Assembly: GCF_003151075.1 (NCBI RefSeq)
Contig: NZ_CP029482.1
Location: 1,612,001-1,676,000, forward strand
Source of the DNA: Pseudomonas sp. 31-12
GTDB lineage: Bacteria; Pseudomonadota; Gammaproteobacteria; Pseudomonadales; Pseudomonadaceae
Length of the DNA stretch: 64,000 bases
Reading direction: 5' to 3'
The translations under genes were made by a program, and so were the position numbers. How positions within the stretch are numbered: position 1 is the first letter of the stretch; each line of letters begins with the position of its first letter. Below the pieces are notes generated by a model, which ran no database searches, had not been told where the DNA came from, and saw only the letters and a list, made by a program, of their open reading frames with translations. This document shows, in pieces, positions 1 through 9,222 of the stretch.

Positions 1-434
1 TTCTCCAGCAGCATTGGGCGCTTGAGCATGTTCTGTATCTGATCGATGTGTTCGCAGACGCGGTTCAGCGTGGCGTTGTCGTACGCCAGCGGCAGCAGAT
101 CATTGAGGAACACCGGGCCATGGCTGGACCAGGCCAGGTGTTCGGAAAAGGAGTGGGGTTGATAGCGCTCGATCAGCTCGGCAAGGCGTTGCAGGTGTTG
201 AATGTCCAGCGGACCTTCGGCACCGATGGACAGCCCGACGCCATGCAGCGATAGCGGATACTGCTCGCGGATCAACCCCAGGTAGTGATGAAACGGGCCG
301 CCGGCCACCATGTAGTTTTCGGCGTGGACTTCGAAGAACCCGATGTCCGGTTGCGAACCGAGCACTTCGCGCAAGTGCCCGGTCTTGAGCCCCAGTCCGG
401 CGCGGGGCGGGAGCCCGAACGTTGATTGGTTCAT
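1..434 (-). CDS. bufB: DUF692/MNIO-family enzyme (BufB-like), 3' part beyond the window
   Basis: This reading frame starts at an ATG at 434 and runs off the left edge, so only about 144 N-terminal residues are visible. They contain features typical of the DUF692 family (multinuclear non-haem iron-dependent oxidative enzymes, MNIO): GLGLKTGH near the start, EVHAENYM, a LHGVGLSIG stretch with the metal-ligand type His, and SEHLAWSS. Members of the family modify cysteines of small precursor peptides. It starts 26 bases after the stop of the DUF2282 precursor gene, the usual order of bufferin operons, where a DUF2063 partner (BufC) normally follows; that gene would lie outside the window. The ribosome site is weak, which suggests translation coupled to the upstream gene. 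Confidence 0.85.
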   Translation of the reverse strand, partial: MNQSTFGLPPRAGLGLKTGHLREVLGSQPDIGFFEVHAENYMVAGGPFHHYLGLIREQYPLSLHGVGLSIGAEGPLDIQHLQRLAELIERYQPHSFSEHLAWSSHGPVFLNDLLPLAYDNATLNRVCEHIDQIQNMLKRPMLLE

Positions 435-460
435 GGTCGACACTCAGGCTGGGAGGCGGA

Positions 461-769
461 TCAGGCTTTGGCTTTGAAGGCTTCCATTTGACCGAAACCG
501 GTCGGCGAGGTCTTGCTTTCGGTGGTGGCGCAGGTGCCTTTAGGAACCAGTTTCCAGGCGTTTGGCTGGTAGTCGGTTTTCGCGGTGCCTGCGCAGGTGG
601 TGCCCGCGCCAGCAGCGCAATCGTTATGACCTTTCATGGCCACGCCGAAGCATTTTTCCATGTTGCTGTTGTCGGCGGCCTGGACGGTGGAGACAGCGGC
701 CATGCTCAGCGCAGAACCAAGGGCCAGAACGAGGGCGGTAGCGGACAGGGTGCGGGTGGTAGCAGTCAT
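461..769 (-). CDS. bufA1: DUF2282 bufferin-type precursor protein (BufA1-like)
   Basis: The 102-residue product has a clear Sec signal peptide (hydrophobic stretch at about residues 8-26, cleavage likely after VQA) and a short mature part with four cysteines: EKCFG, NDCAA, TTCAG and KGTC. This spacing is characteristic of DUF2282 proteins, now called bufferins: secreted peptides whose cysteines are modified by a DUF692 enzyme and which bind copper in the periplasm. A GGAG ribosome site lies seven bases before the ATG. The modifying enzyme follows immediately on the same strand. That this protein is modified and binds copper is inferred from the family, not seen here. Confidence 0.85.
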   Translation of the reverse strand: MTATTRTLSATALVLALGSALSMAAVSTVQAADNSNMEKCFGVAMKGHNDCAAGAGTTCAGTAKTDYQPNAWKLVPKGTCATTESKTSPTGFGQMEAFKAKA

Positions 770-897
770 GATGTTTCTCCGTTGTTTGAGTTTTGGTAAG
801 CCGCGTTTGTGCTGGCTTACCCCTCTAGAGAAAGGTCATCGTGATGCGTTACAGCCCAATGCAAACTTTTTTAAAAAACCTCAAAACACCACAATCC

Positions 898-991
898 CTG
901 TGGGAGCGAGCTTGCTCGCGATAGCGGTGGGTCATCCAACATCTTTGGTGAATGTGATATCGCATCGCGAGCAGGCTCGCTCCCACAGGGG
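898..991. repeat. Paired REP (REPIN-like) element
   Basis: Two oppositely oriented REP sequences (GTGGGAGCGAGCTTGCTCGCGAT and its near complement) flank a short spacer that itself has inverted symmetry (ATCCAACAT / GGTGAATGT). It fills much of the gap between bufA1 and livF. Confidence 0.85.
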
Positions 992-1021
992 ATTTTCATC
1001 GTTAGCGAGTTTGTGTCCGGC

Positions 1022-1053
1022 AAAAAAAACGGCCCGAAGGCCGTTTTTTGTTT
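1022..1053. terminator. Rho-independent terminator after livF
   Basis: The hairpin ACGGCCcgaaGGCCGT has A-rich sequence on one side and T-rich on the other, so it can act in both directions. It lies just beyond the livF stop codon and would end the braC-livHMGF transcript. Confidence 0.85.
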
Positions 1054-1064
1054 ACCGCAAAGAC

Positions 1065-1766
1065 TCAACCACCCAGATACGCTTCGCGCACTTTCGGATC
1101 AGTCAGCAGGGCTTCCCCGGTGCCGGTCATCACCACCCGGCCGTTCTCCAGAACGTAGGCGCGGTCGGCGATTTTCAGCGCCTGGTTGGCGTTCTGCTCT
1201 ACCAGGAACACGGTCACGCCATCCTTGCGCAGCTGTTCGATGATGTCGAAGATCTGCTGGATGATGATCGGTGCCAGGCCCAACGATGGCTCGTCGAGCA
1301 GCAGCAGTTTGGGTTTGCTCATCAGCGCACGGCCGATGGCGAGCATTTGCTGCTCGCCGCCGGACATGGTGCCGCCACGTTGGGCAAAGCGTTCTTTCAG
1401 GCGTGGGAAAAGTTCGAGAACCTTGTCCATCTGTTCCTGATAATCGCCCTTGTTGGTGAAGAACCCGCCCATGGACAGGTTCTCTTCCACGGTCAGACGG
1501 GCAAACACCCGACGACCTTCCGGCACGACCGCAATGCTTTTACGCATGATCTGCGACGAATCCTGGCCGACGAGCTCTTCGCCCATGTAACGTATGCTGC
1601 CGCTGTGGGCTTGCGGCGAACCGCAGAGGGTCATCAGCAAGGTCGACTTGCCGGCACCGTTGGCGCCGATCAGGGTCACGATCTCGCCCTGACGGACTTC
1701 GACGTTGACGCTGTGCAGCGCCTGGATCTTGCCGTAGAAGGTGGAAACGTTTTCGAATTGCAGCAT
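1065..1766 (-). CDS. livF: Branched-chain amino-acid ABC transporter, ATP-binding protein LivF
   Basis: This 233-residue ATPase is one of the two nucleotide-binding subunits that power import of leucine, isoleucine and valine. The Walker A motif GANGAGKST is at about residue 34, the signature MSGGEQQ at about 134, and Walker B LLLLDEPS at about 155 followed by the switch His region (LVEQN). The product ends in EAYLGG, typical for LivF/BraG. Its start codon directly abuts the stop of livG, so the two are translationally coupled. It is the last gene of the five-gene operon and is followed by a strong terminator. Confidence 0.96.
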   Translation of the reverse strand: MLQFENVSTFYGKIQALHSVNVEVRQGEIVTLIGANGAGKSTLLMTLCGSPQAHSGSIRYMGEELVGQDSSQIMRKSIAVVPEGRRVFARLTVEENLSMGGFFTNKGDYQEQMDKVLELFPRLKERFAQRGGTMSGGEQQMLAIGRALMSKPKLLLLDEPSLGLAPIIIQQIFDIIEQLRKDGVTVFLVEQNANQALKIADRAYVLENGRVVMTGTGEALLTDPKVREAYLGG

Positions 1767-2534
1767 TTACGCTTCCCCCAGGTAGGCTTTGATCACTTCA
1801 GGATTGTCGCGAATCTGTTCCGGCGTACCGTCGGCCAGAGGCGTGCCCTGGTTGATCACGACGATGTGGTCGGAAATGCTCATGACCAGTTTCATGTCAT
1901 GTTCGATCAGCAGCACGGTGACGTTGTGCTCTTCACGCAGCATGCTGATCAGCGCCTTGAGGTCCTCGGTTTCCTTCGGGTTCAGGCCGGCGGCCGGTTC
2001 GTCGAGCATGAGGATCCGCGGACGGGTCATCATGCAGCGGGCGATTTCCAGACGACGTTGCTGACCGTAGGCCAGAGTGCCGGCCGGACGGTTGGCGAAT
2101 TGCGTGAGGTTGACCTTGTCCAGCCAGAACTCGGCGAACTCCATGGCCTCGCGTTCGCTTTTGCGGAACCCCGGGGTCTTGAACAGGCCGGACAGGAAGT
2201 TGGTGTTCAGGTGACGGTGCTGCGCGATCAAGAGGTTCTCGACCGCGGTCATGTCCTTGAACAACCGCACGTTCTGGAAGGTGCGCACCACGCCTTTGAG
2301 GGCGATCTTGTGGCCCGGCAGGCCTTCGATCGGCTCACCGTCCAGCAGGATGCTGCCGCCGCTCGGTTTGTAGAAACCGGTCAGGCAGTTGAACACCGTG
2401 GTCTTGCCGGCGCCGTTAGGGCCGATCAATGCAACCACCTGTTTTTCCTTCACGGTCAGGGCCACGCCGTTGACCGCCAGCAAGCCGCCGAAGCGCATGC
2501 TCAGATTTTCGACTTTAAGGATCTCGCGGCTCAT
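1767..2534 (-). CDS. livG: Branched-chain amino-acid ABC transporter, ATP-binding protein LivG
   Basis: This is the second ATPase of the importer, 255 residues and of normal family length. It shows Walker [10 protein letters not shown] at about residue 39, the [13 protein letters not shown] signature region near 150, and Walker [14 protein letters not shown] near 170. The C-terminal [10 protein letters not shown] is typical of LivG/BraF. The start overlaps the end of livM by four bases (ATGA), so it belongs to the same operon. It works at the inner face of the cytoplasmic membrane with LivF, LivH and LivM. Confidence 0.96.
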   Translation of the reverse strand: MSREILKVENLSMRFGGLLAVNGVALTVKEKQVVALIGPNGAGKTTVFNCLTGFYKPSGGSILLDGEPIEGLPGHKIALKGVVRTFQNVRLFKDMTAVENLLIAQHRHLNTNFLSGLFKTPGFRKSEREAMEFAEFWLDKVNLTQFANRPAGTLAYGQQRRLEIARCMMTRPRILMLDEPAAGLNPKETEDLKALISMLREEHNVTVLLIEHDMKLVMSISDHIVVINQGTPLADGTPEQIRDNPEVIKAYLGEA

Positions 2535-3787
2535 TTGCGCAGCTCCATGTGAGGACGTTGCATGGGCAGCAGGCCTTGAGGACGCCAGATCATCATCAGC
2601 ACCATCAAGGCGCCGAACATCAACATGCGGTACTCACTGAACTCACGCATCATTTCCGGCAACAGGATCATCACCACGGCGGCCAGGATCACTCCCAACT
2701 GCGAGCCCATGCCACCCAATACGACGATGGCGAGAATGATCGCCGACTCGATGAAGGTGAACGACTCCGGCGTCACCAGTCCCTGACGGGCAGCGAAGAA
2801 ACTGCCGGCGAAACCTGCGAAGGCGGCGCCCAGGGTGAAGGCGGAAAGCTTGATGACCGTAGGATTCAGACCCAGCGCACGGCAGGCGATCTCGTCTTCA
2901 CGCAACGCTTCCCACGCACGGCCGATCGGCATGCGCAGCAAACGGTTGATCACGAACAGCGCAGCCAGGGCCAGCAACAGTGCAACCAGGTACAGGAAAA
3001 TCACCTTGTTGATCGAGTTATAGGCCAGGCCGAAGTACTCGTGGAACGTCTGCATGCCTTCTGCCGCTTTGCGCTCGAAGGTGAGCCCGAAGAACGTCGG
3101 CTTCTCGATGTTGCTGATGCCGTTCGGGCCACCAGTGATATCGGTGAGGTTACGCAGGAACAGACGGATGATTTCACCGAAGCCCAGGGTCACGATCGCC
3201 AGGTAGTCGCCGCGCAGACGCAGTACCGGGAAGCCGAGCAGGAAACCGAAAGTGGCCGCCATCAGGCCGGCGATCGGCAGACAGATCCAGAAGCCCAGAC
3301 CCAGATAGTGCGACAGCAATGCATAGCTGTACGCCCCGACGGCATAGAAGCCGACGTAACCCAGGTCGAGCAGGCCGGCCAGGCCGACCACGATGTTCAG
3401 GCCGAGGCCGAGCATCACGTAGATCAGCACCAGCGTGGCGATATCCACCGCACCGCGAGAGCCGAAGAACGGCCAGACCAGAGCACCGACGATCAACGCA
3501 ATGATGATCCAGCGCTGGGTGGTCGGCAGGGTCAGGAAGTTACTGGCCTTGGCCGGAATCAGCGGCATGTTTGGCGACGAGCGCCAGGCCGAGCTAATCT
3601 GTTGATCGAACAGCACCCGCAGGAACATCAGCACCGAGCACACCGCGATAGTGATCAGTGTGGCGCTGCTGGTGCCGTGCACTTCGAGGTGGATGCCGAC
3701 GATGGTCAGTTTCAGACCCAGTACCGGGTAGGCCACGGCCCACACCAGCAAAGCACTGAACAGTGCCTGTTTAAGATTCCTAGTCAT
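2531..3787 (-). CDS. livM: Branched-chain amino-acid ABC transporter permease LivM
   Basis: This 418-residue integral membrane protein is one of the two channel subunits. Multiple hydrophobic helices are visible, including an N-terminal extension with extra helices (residues 1-120) typical of the longer proteobacterial LivM/BraE. The core [24 protein letters not shown] is characteristic of the family, and the coupling loop [16 protein letters not shown] contacts the ATPases. It overlaps livH upstream and livG downstream by four bases each. Confidence 0.96.
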   Translation of the reverse strand: MTRNLKQALFSALLVWAVAYPVLGLKLTIVGIHLEVHGTSSATLITIAVCSVLMFLRVLFDQQISSAWRSSPNMPLIPAKASNFLTLPTTQRWIIIALIVGALVWPFFGSRGAVDIATLVLIYVMLGLGLNIVVGLAGLLDLGYVGFYAVGAYSYALLSHYLGLGFWICLPIAGLMAATFGFLLGFPVLRLRGDYLAIVTLGFGEIIRLFLRNLTDITGGPNGISNIEKPTFFGLTFERKAAEGMQTFHEYFGLAYNSINKVIFLYLVALLLALAALFVINRLLRMPIGRAWEALREDEIACRALGLNPTVIKLSAFTLGAAFAGFAGSFFAARQGLVTPESFTFIESAIILAIVVLGGMGSQLGVILAAVVMILLPEMMREFSEYRMLMFGALMVLMMIWRPQGLLPMQRPHMELRK

Positions 3788-4707
3788 ACTTTTTCAACCT
3801 CCGGACGGCCAAGGATGCCGGTCGGCCGGAACAACAGAACCAGAACCAACAAGCCGAAAGCCACGACGTCCTTGTACTGGTCGCCGAAGATATCGGCACC
3901 AAAGGCTTCCGCCACCCCTAATACCAGCCCGCCGAGCATGGCTCCCGGGATGCTGCCGATACCGCCCAGTACCGCTGCGGTGAACGCCTTGAGTCCAACG
4001 AGGAACCCGGCGTTCGGGTTGATCACACCGTATTGCATGCTCAACAAGACGGCCGCGATGGCCGCCAATGCGGCACCGATGACGAAGGTCAGGGCGATGA
4101 TGTTGTTGGTATTGATGCCCAGCAAGTTGGCCATCTTGATGTCTTCGGCACAGGCGCGGCAGGCACGTCCGAGACGAGAGCGGGAGATGAACATTGTCAA
4201 GCCGAGCATGGCGACGAAGGTCACCACGAATACCACGATTTGCATGTAGGAAATCAGCACTTCATGTGCGCCACCTGGCCCGAAGGTGAAGCTGCCGGGG
4301 ATCAGGTTGGCTATGGATTTGTCCTTGGAGTCTTGCGCCAGCAGAACCGTGTTCTGCAGGAAGATCGACATGCCGATGGCGGAAATCAGCGGGATCAGAC
4401 GGTTGCTGCCGCGCAAAGGGCGGTAGGCGACGCGTTCGATGCTGTAACCGTAGGCACTGGTCACGACGATGGTCGCGATGAAAGCAGCGGTAATCAACAG
4501 CGGAACGCTGTCGAGTCCCAGCATGGCCAACCCGGCGATGGCGATGAACGCCACGTAGGAGCCGATCATGTACACCTCGCCGTGGGCGAAGTTGATCATT
4601 CCAATGATGCCGTAAACCATCGTATAGCCGATGGCGATCAGAGCATACGTACTGCCAATGGTCAGGCCATTAACCAGCTGTTGGAGGAAGTGATAGATGT
4701 CAGGCAT
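3784..4707 (-). CDS. livH: Branched-chain amino-acid ABC transporter permease LivH
   Basis: The 307-residue membrane protein is the second channel subunit of the importer. The N-terminal part reads [23 protein letters not shown] in overlapping hydrophobic segments typical of LivH/BraD. The cytoplasmic loop with [16 protein letters not shown] is the conserved EAA-like coupling region. The gene follows braC after a gap of about 230 bases containing a hairpin, so its expression may be lower than that of the binding protein. The reading frame overlaps livM by four bases. Confidence 0.96.
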   Translation of the reverse strand: MPDIYHFLQQLVNGLTIGSTYALIAIGYTMVYGIIGMINFAHGEVYMIGSYVAFIAIAGLAMLGLDSVPLLITAAFIATIVVTSAYGYSIERVAYRPLRGSNRLIPLISAIGMSIFLQNTVLLAQDSKDKSIANLIPGSFTFGPGGAHEVLISYMQIVVFVVTFVAMLGLTMFISRSRLGRACRACAEDIKMANLLGINTNNIIALTFVIGAALAAIAAVLLSMQYGVINPNAGFLVGLKAFTAAVLGGIGSIPGAMLGGLVLGVAEAFGADIFGDQYKDVVAFGLLVLVLLFRPTGILGRPEVEKV

Positions 4708-4889
4708 TACAGCGCTCCTAAAAACCTGATACGCATTTCACTGGTGGAGTCATTTTCCCGCTCGAGCCCCGTGGATCTGCATCCACTTCGAGTTCGAGGT
4801 TTGCCAGCGAACCGCTGATGACGGTTTTGAGATTTTCAGGTGGGGAGACTGGCGGATCACGCCAGCGCGGCCCAATACGTTCGTAAAAC

Positions 4890-4915
4890 AAAGCCCACGG
4901 CACGCCGTGGGCTTT
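4890..4915 (-). terminator. Attenuating hairpin between braC and livH
   Basis: A perfect stem (AAAGCCCACGG/CCGTGGGCTTT) with a four-base loop lies about 25 bases beyond the braC stop; on the minus strand it is followed by a short T-rich run. Partial termination here would give more binding protein than membrane components, as is common in periplasmic-binding-protein operons. Confidence 0.75.
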
Positions 4916-4939
4916 ATTGGCAGTCAGTCAGGCAACGCC

Positions 4940-6067
4940 TTACTGAGGCTTGGCTTCAGTTTTAGGTTTGCCGAAGTGCCACTCGTAAACCACAAATTTG
5001 AAGTCCTTCAGGTCGCCTTTGTCGTCGAAGCTCAGGTCGCCGGTTGGCGTCTTGAAGGTGCCTTTGTGGATGGCTTCAGCCACTTTGGCAGTGTCTTCGG
5101 ACTTGGCGGCCTTGATGCCTTCGGCAATCACTTCCACAGCCGAGTAGGCCGGGAACACGAACGGACCGCTCGGGTCTTCTTTCTTCGCTTTGAACGCATC
5201 AGCCAGGGCGATGTTGGCTGGATCTTGGTCGAAGGATTTCGGCAGCGTCACCAGCAGACCTTCCGAAGCTTTCTGAGCGATCTGCGAGATCGAGTCGTTA
5301 CCCACGCCTTCCGGACCCATGAACTTGGCTTTCAGGCCTTTTTCATCCGCCTGGCGCAGGATCAGGCCCAGCTCAGGGTGGTAGCCACCGTAGTAAACGA
5401 AGTCGACGTTGGCTTGCTTGAGTTTCTGGATGATCGACGAGAAGTCCTTGTCGCCGGCGTTGATGCCTTCGAACACGGCAACCTTGGTGCCTTTTTTCTC
5501 GAGGGTTTGTTTAACGGCGGTGGCGATGCCTTCACCGTATTGCTGTTTGTCGTGCAGGACAGCAACGATTTTCGGTTTTACGTGATCGGCGATGTAGTTA
5601 CCGGCGGCAGGGCCTTGGGCGCTGTCCAGACCGATGGTGCGGAACACCATTTTGTAACCACGGGCGGTGATGTCCGGGCTGGTGGCAGCCGGGGTGATCA
5701 TGATCACGCCTTCGTCTTCGTAAATGTCCGAAGCCGGTTGAGTGGAGCTGGAGCACAGGTGACCGACCACAAACTTGACGCCGTCGTTGACGACTTTGTT
5801 CGCGACAGCTACCGCTTGTTTTGGATCACAGGCGTCATCGTATTCAACGGCTTCGAGTTTCTTGCCGTCTACACCGCCTTTGGCGTTGATCTGTTCGATG
5901 GCCATTTTGGCGCCACTGAACTGCATGTCGCCGTATTGGGCTACAGGACCGGTTTTAGGGCCGGCGATGCCGATCTTGATGGTGTCAGCTGCGAACGAAT
6001 GGCTGGCAACCCCGGCCAGAACCATAGCGGCAAACAGTTTGGAAATCTGCTTAGTAGCCTTAGTCAT
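4940..6067 (-). CDS. braC: Branched-chain amino-acid ABC transporter substrate-binding protein
   Basis: The 375-residue periplasmic protein captures branched-chain amino acids (and in some relatives alanine or threonine) and delivers them to LivHM. It begins with a signal peptide (about residues 1-26, ending SHSFA). The mature N-terminus IKIGIAGPKTGPVAQYGD and the ligand-pocket region CSSSTQPASDIY are typical of LivK/BraC. It is the first gene of the operon and is separated from livH by a hairpin. The upstream region holds a striking 16-base palindrome that may regulate the operon. Confidence 0.95.
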   Translation of the reverse strand: MTKATKQISKLFAAMVLAGVASHSFAADTIKIGIAGPKTGPVAQYGDMQFSGAKMAIEQINAKGGVDGKKLEAVEYDDACDPKQAVAVANKVVNDGVKFVVGHLCSSSTQPASDIYEDEGVIMITPAATSPDITARGYKMVFRTIGLDSAQGPAAGNYIADHVKPKIVAVLHDKQQYGEGIATAVKQTLEKKGTKVAVFEGINAGDKDFSSIIQKLKQANVDFVYYGGYHPELGLILRQADEKGLKAKFMGPEGVGNDSISQIAQKASEGLLVTLPKSFDQDPANIALADAFKAKKEDPSGPFVFPAYSAVEVIAEGIKAAKSEDTAKVAEAIHKGTFKTPTGDLSFDDKGDLKDFKFVVYEWHFGKPKTEAKPQ

Positions 6068-6417
6068 AGTGCTCCACTCTTACTGTTGTAGTTTTTATAG
6101 TCCTGGCGCCGTAGCAGCAGAACCGGGTCAGATATCTTCGATATCCTCCGGAAAATGCCCCCGGCAACTGTACCGGTACAGTGTAGAGCGCCAATTGTTA
6201 GCCTGGGAAGCTGGCGCCGGGGGGCAAACCCTGAGGGTGTCGCTTTATTGAAAGAAAAAGACAGAATCGCGGCGGGATGTTAGCTGGCTAATTGCTTGAT
6301 TCAGCAGCATTCCCTGGCTTTCCTGCTCTTTTCATTCGATGACTCAATTGCATCCGGGTTTTTCTGCCAGACCACCGACGTTATCATTCGCGTCGATTTC
6401 TTTTCCGGACAGCGCCC
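6068..6417. other. Intergenic region between divergent braC and the DUF2288 gene
   Basis: This 350-base gap between divergent genes should contain the promoters of both. Apart from the palindromes at 6131-6145 and 6167-6182, no gene or repeat was seen; the half nearer 6418 is AT-richer. Confidence 0.6.
6167..6182. promoter_or_regulatory. Perfect 16-base palindrome upstream of braC
   Basis: ACTGTACCGGTACAGT is perfectly self-complementary and lies about 100 bases before braC. A second dyad, GATATCttcGATATC, lies at 6131-6145. Such sites suit a dimeric regulator. The regulator is not identified and no function is proved. Confidence 0.5.
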
Positions 6418-6723
6418 ATGAATGAAGAACCTAGCACCCTCTATGCCAAGCTGCTTGGTGAAACCGCATCTATTACCTGGAAAGAGTTGGAGCCCTTCTT
6501 CGCCAAGGGTGCCCTATTGTGGGTCAACCCTGGCCTGGATTTGATCGCCGCAGCAGAGGCAGTGGCGACGGATGAAGGGGAGAAAGTGGCTGCCTGGCTG
6601 GCTGCTGACAAGGTCGCCAAGCTCTCTGAAACGCGGGCGCTGGATCTTTTTGAGCGCGACCCGGAGTTGTGGGCCGTGGTGGTTTCGCCGTGGATTCTGA
6701 TCCAGGAAAGGGCGACGAGCTGA
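6418..6723 (+). CDS. DUF2288 family protein
   Basis: The 101-residue acidic, soluble product matches the small DUF2288 family of gamma-proteobacteria. Recognisable pieces are LYAKLLGETASITWKEL near the N-terminus, FFAKGALLWV in the middle and a C-terminal FEVxP-like tract, here VVVSPWILIQERA. No signal peptide or membrane segment is present and the function is unknown. The gene stands alone, divergent from braC and convergent with the tubulin-like gene. A hairpin at 6857-6883 may end its transcript. Confidence 0.85.
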   Translation: MNEEPSTLYAKLLGETASITWKELEPFFAKGALLWVNPGLDLIAAAEAVATDEGEKVAAWLAADKVAKLSETRALDLFERDPELWAVVVSPWILIQERATS

Positions 6724-6856
6724 CTATCTGCACTTTATTGGTGCGCCGTGCGATCGACTAAAAGTGTGTAGGTGAGTAGCGTGATGGCACGTTGCCGTAG
6801 AGAAAGGCCACAGAAGGGTCTTGGCGAGGGTGACGTAAACGTAACGGGAACAGTTT

Positions 6857-6883
6857 ATTGAGCAGCCTTCGGGCTGCTTAATT
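6857..6883 (+). terminator. Hairpin downstream of the DUF2288 gene
   Basis: The stem AGCAGCCttcgGGCTGCT is followed by TTAATTGTTT. It lies between two convergent genes and resembles a rho-independent terminator with an imperfect T tract. Confidence 0.6.
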
Positions 6884-6920
6884 GTTTCTGGATGTTGGTA
6901 TTTATAGTGAATTGGACGCC

Positions 6921-7013
6921 GCCATCGCGGGCAAGCCCGCTCCCACAGTGTCCGTGTCGTGCACAAAATCCATGAACGCCACTGAACCTGTGGGAGCGGG
7001 CTTGCCCGCGATG
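6921..7013. repeat. Paired REP element
   Basis: Two REP cores in opposite orientation (CATCGCGGGCAAGCCCGCTCCCAC and GTGGGAGCGGGCTTGCCCGC) lie in the gap (6724-7026) between the convergent DUF2288 and tubulin-like genes. Confidence 0.85.
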
Positions 7014-7026
7014 TAGTCGACGCAGA

Positions 7027-9222
7027 TCAGAACGTCTTGCCGGTATGGTTATTCAGCGAAATAACCTTGGTCTTGCCAATCCGGTGACGGTAGATCTCGC
7101 GCAGGTACTTGATCGCCTTCTTCACGCAATCGCGCGACAGGCGAATGTCGTTGATCGAGACAAACTTGTCTTTGTCGTTGATCAGCTCGCGGTACTTCTT
7201 CTCGTACATCGGTTTGATCGCGTACCAGTTGGTGTCGAGGATCTTCGCCGGGTTTTCGAACTCGTTGAGCAAGTCGTCGATCAGGTCTTCGTCGAAGTCT
7301 TCATTGATGATGAAGTCCAGGATCGAGTTATCCAGCGTGTCGTCGAAGCGGTACGGGTTCTTCGCGAAACAGCGCTTGATGAACGCGACGATCAGCGTCA
7401 GGAAGTCGTCCGACAGGCACGGGCTCTTGGCGATCAACGTGGTCAGCGACAAGTTGGCCGAGGCGCCGATTACCAGGGCATAACGCTTGAGCGTAGTGTT
7501 CGGGAACAGGCTGTTGAGGTGAGTCTTCAACCGGTTCAGGTCCATGTAGGACAGCTTGTAGTCTTTGGGCAGCGAGACAATCGATACCACCGACGAGCAG
7601 TTCTTGAAGAAGTGCAGGTCGTGCAACGCGGCTGCGTCATAACCGGAGTTCTTGTATTGCTCCAGCGACGCCCGATATCGCTTGGATTCGATCGGCAACA
7701 GGCTGATGCCTTCGATGGCCTGGGTGACCTTGTTGAAGTGCGGCAGGTCGATGGAGCGGAAGAACAGGTCATCAATGTTCAGGCGCTGCGGTTCTTTTTC
7801 GAACACCTTGAACTTGTCGCTGCTCGGCGGCGGCGTTTCCGGTACCACGGATTCGGCGTAGGCAATCGCCACCGGGCCGGCCAGGCTCATGAACAGGTCG
7901 TTGGCGTCGAGGCGAATGGTTTCGCCGATATCGATGCCAGCGCGACGGAAATAGTTCTGGTCGTAGTCAGTCGTGACCGCCTGCGCCGTCAGAATGTTGA
8001 AGATTTGCTGCGAGATGTACTGGTTGGCGTGCTTTTCCATCGCGTTGACGTCGATGTTCTGGATGTTGCCGTCATCGCTTTCTTCGGCATAACGCATGAT
8101 GTCGTTGGAGATCAGCATCATGGCGTTCCATGGGCGGATACGGCCCATGACGCTGGCTTCGCTGCTGTCTTCGTTGGCGAAGTTGTAGGAAAAGTCCCAC
8201 TCTTCCGACAGGTATTTGCACAGCAGGCGACCGGCGTTGATGTGCAGCGCCTCGGACATTTCGCTGCGGTGATCGGAAATGTTCGGCAGCACGCAGATGC
8301 CGCTGGTGAAGATCGGCTCGAAGACAAAGGAGTGACCACTCTTGCCGTCGTGTTCATCCATCGGCTTGGTGTCGAACGTCTTGTTCATGTACGAGTGCTG
8401 CTGGGCCAGGCCGAATTCCGAGGCCATGCCCGAACCGGTACCGCCGCCGGCACTGAAGATCGAGAAGTACAGGCGCGACTGGTTGGCCTTGATCCCGCAG
8501 CTGTCGATCAGGTACGAGTGAATCATCTTCCAGTCCGGGCTGGAGAAACGCTGGGTGTCCTTGTTCAGGATGATCTTGGCCAGGTATTGGCCGAGGATCG
8601 GCGCGTTACCGGCGCCACCGGCGTGGACTTCCGACAAGTCCATGATCTTCATTTTGCTGTAGTCGCGCAGGAAACCGCTTTTTTCGCCTTTGCGCGAGAA
8701 GCGGATGCGACCGGCGATGTCTTTGTCCAGGTCGCCGAGCATCACCAGCGGCTCGACCAGGAACACCGGTTTGGTGGCCTTGTTCGTTCCCAGGCGCAGG
8801 TTGTTGCGGATCCACTGCGCCGGGCTGTAACCCTTTTCGGCGTAGCGTTTGTCCGGCGACAGACGGTCTTCGTTGTTGAATTCGTTGAGGTAAAACTTGC
8901 GGGCGTTGTACACCAGCTCCGCGACGTCCAGCGCAATGTTCGATCCGCAACGTCCCAGCCCGATCAGGCACACCGAAGGGAATTCCTGTTCGTTGTGCTG
9001 TTCGTTGTCGCCTTCCAGGTGCGGTGGGCGCGGAAATACCATGTCGCGCAGGCCATCGAGGTTGTCGAGGATGCGGTCGGTGTTGGTTTCGGTGAAATAC
9101 AGGTATTGCTGACTGGCCAGCGGACGTGACGGGATCAATGGCTTCGACGATGAGGGGCTGTTTGCCGCAGGGCTCAGTGTCAGATCGGAAACCGCAGTGG
9201 CCGGATTATTTTTAGAAGTCAT
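7027..9222 (-). CDS. Tubulin/FtsZ-like GTPase domain protein (chromosomal, solitary)
   Basis: The 731-residue product carries the tubulin-superfamily nucleotide-binding signature SAGGGTGSG at 257-265. An N-terminal glycine loop VCLIGLGRCGSN (84-95) fits the first FtsZ/tubulin loop, and AGGAGN (201-206) is another glycine turn. LDANDLF at 438-444 resembles the catalytic T7 loop of FtsZ (NxDxxD type). The first 80 residues are Ser/Pro-rich and probably disordered. The C-terminal 290 residues have no recognised domain and end in a basic tail. It is much larger than FtsZ (about 390 residues) and is neither a TubZ plasmid protein nor a phage PhuZ by size. No partner gene is adjacent. An in-frame GTG at 9279 is an alternative start, but neither start has a strong ribosome site. 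Function unknown. Confidence 0.8.
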   Translation of the reverse strand: MTSKNNPATAVSDLTLSPAANSPSSSKPLIPSRPLASQQYLYFTETNTDRILDNLDGLRDMVFPRPPHLEGDNEQHNEQEFPSVCLIGLGRCGSNIALDVAELVYNARKFYLNEFNNEDRLSPDKRYAEKGYSPAQWIRNNLRLGTNKATKPVFLVEPLVMLGDLDKDIAGRIRFSRKGEKSGFLRDYSKMKIMDLSEVHAGGAGNAPILGQYLAKIILNKDTQRFSSPDWKMIHSYLIDSCGIKANQSRLYFSIFSAGGGTGSGMASEFGLAQQHSYMNKTFDTKPMDEHDGKSGHSFVFEPIFTSGICVLPNISDHRSEMSEALHINAGRLLCKYLSEEWDFSYNFANEDSSEASVMGRIRPWNAMMLISNDIMRYAEESDDGNIQNIDVNAMEKHANQYISQQIFNILTAQAVTTDYDQNYFRRAGIDIGETIRLDANDLFMSLAGPVAIAYAESVVPETPPPSSDKFKVFEKEPQRLNIDDLFFRSIDLPHFNKVTQAIEGISLLPIESKRYRASLEQYKNSGYDAAALHDLHFFKNCSSVVSIVSLPKDYKLSYMDLNRLKTHLNSLFPNTTLKRYALVIGASANLSLTTLIAKSPCLSDDFLTLIVAFIKRCFAKNPYRFDDTLDNSILDFIINEDFDEDLIDDLLNEFENPAKILDTNWYAIKPMYEKKYRELINDKDKFVSINDIRLSRDCVKKAIKYLREIYRHRIGKTKVISLNNHTGKTF

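Noticed and set aside
636..2552. Long plus-strand open frame of 638 residues over livF/livG
   Set aside because: It is antisense to well-conserved ATPase genes and has low-complexity His/Gln/Asp-rich content typical of a shadow in high-GC DNA.
7045..9129. Plus-strand open frame of 694 residues opposite the tubulin-like gene
   Set aside because: It mirrors the codon structure of the minus-strand gene. The minus-strand product has recognisable GTPase motifs, whereas this one has only Val/Arg/Gln-rich sequence.
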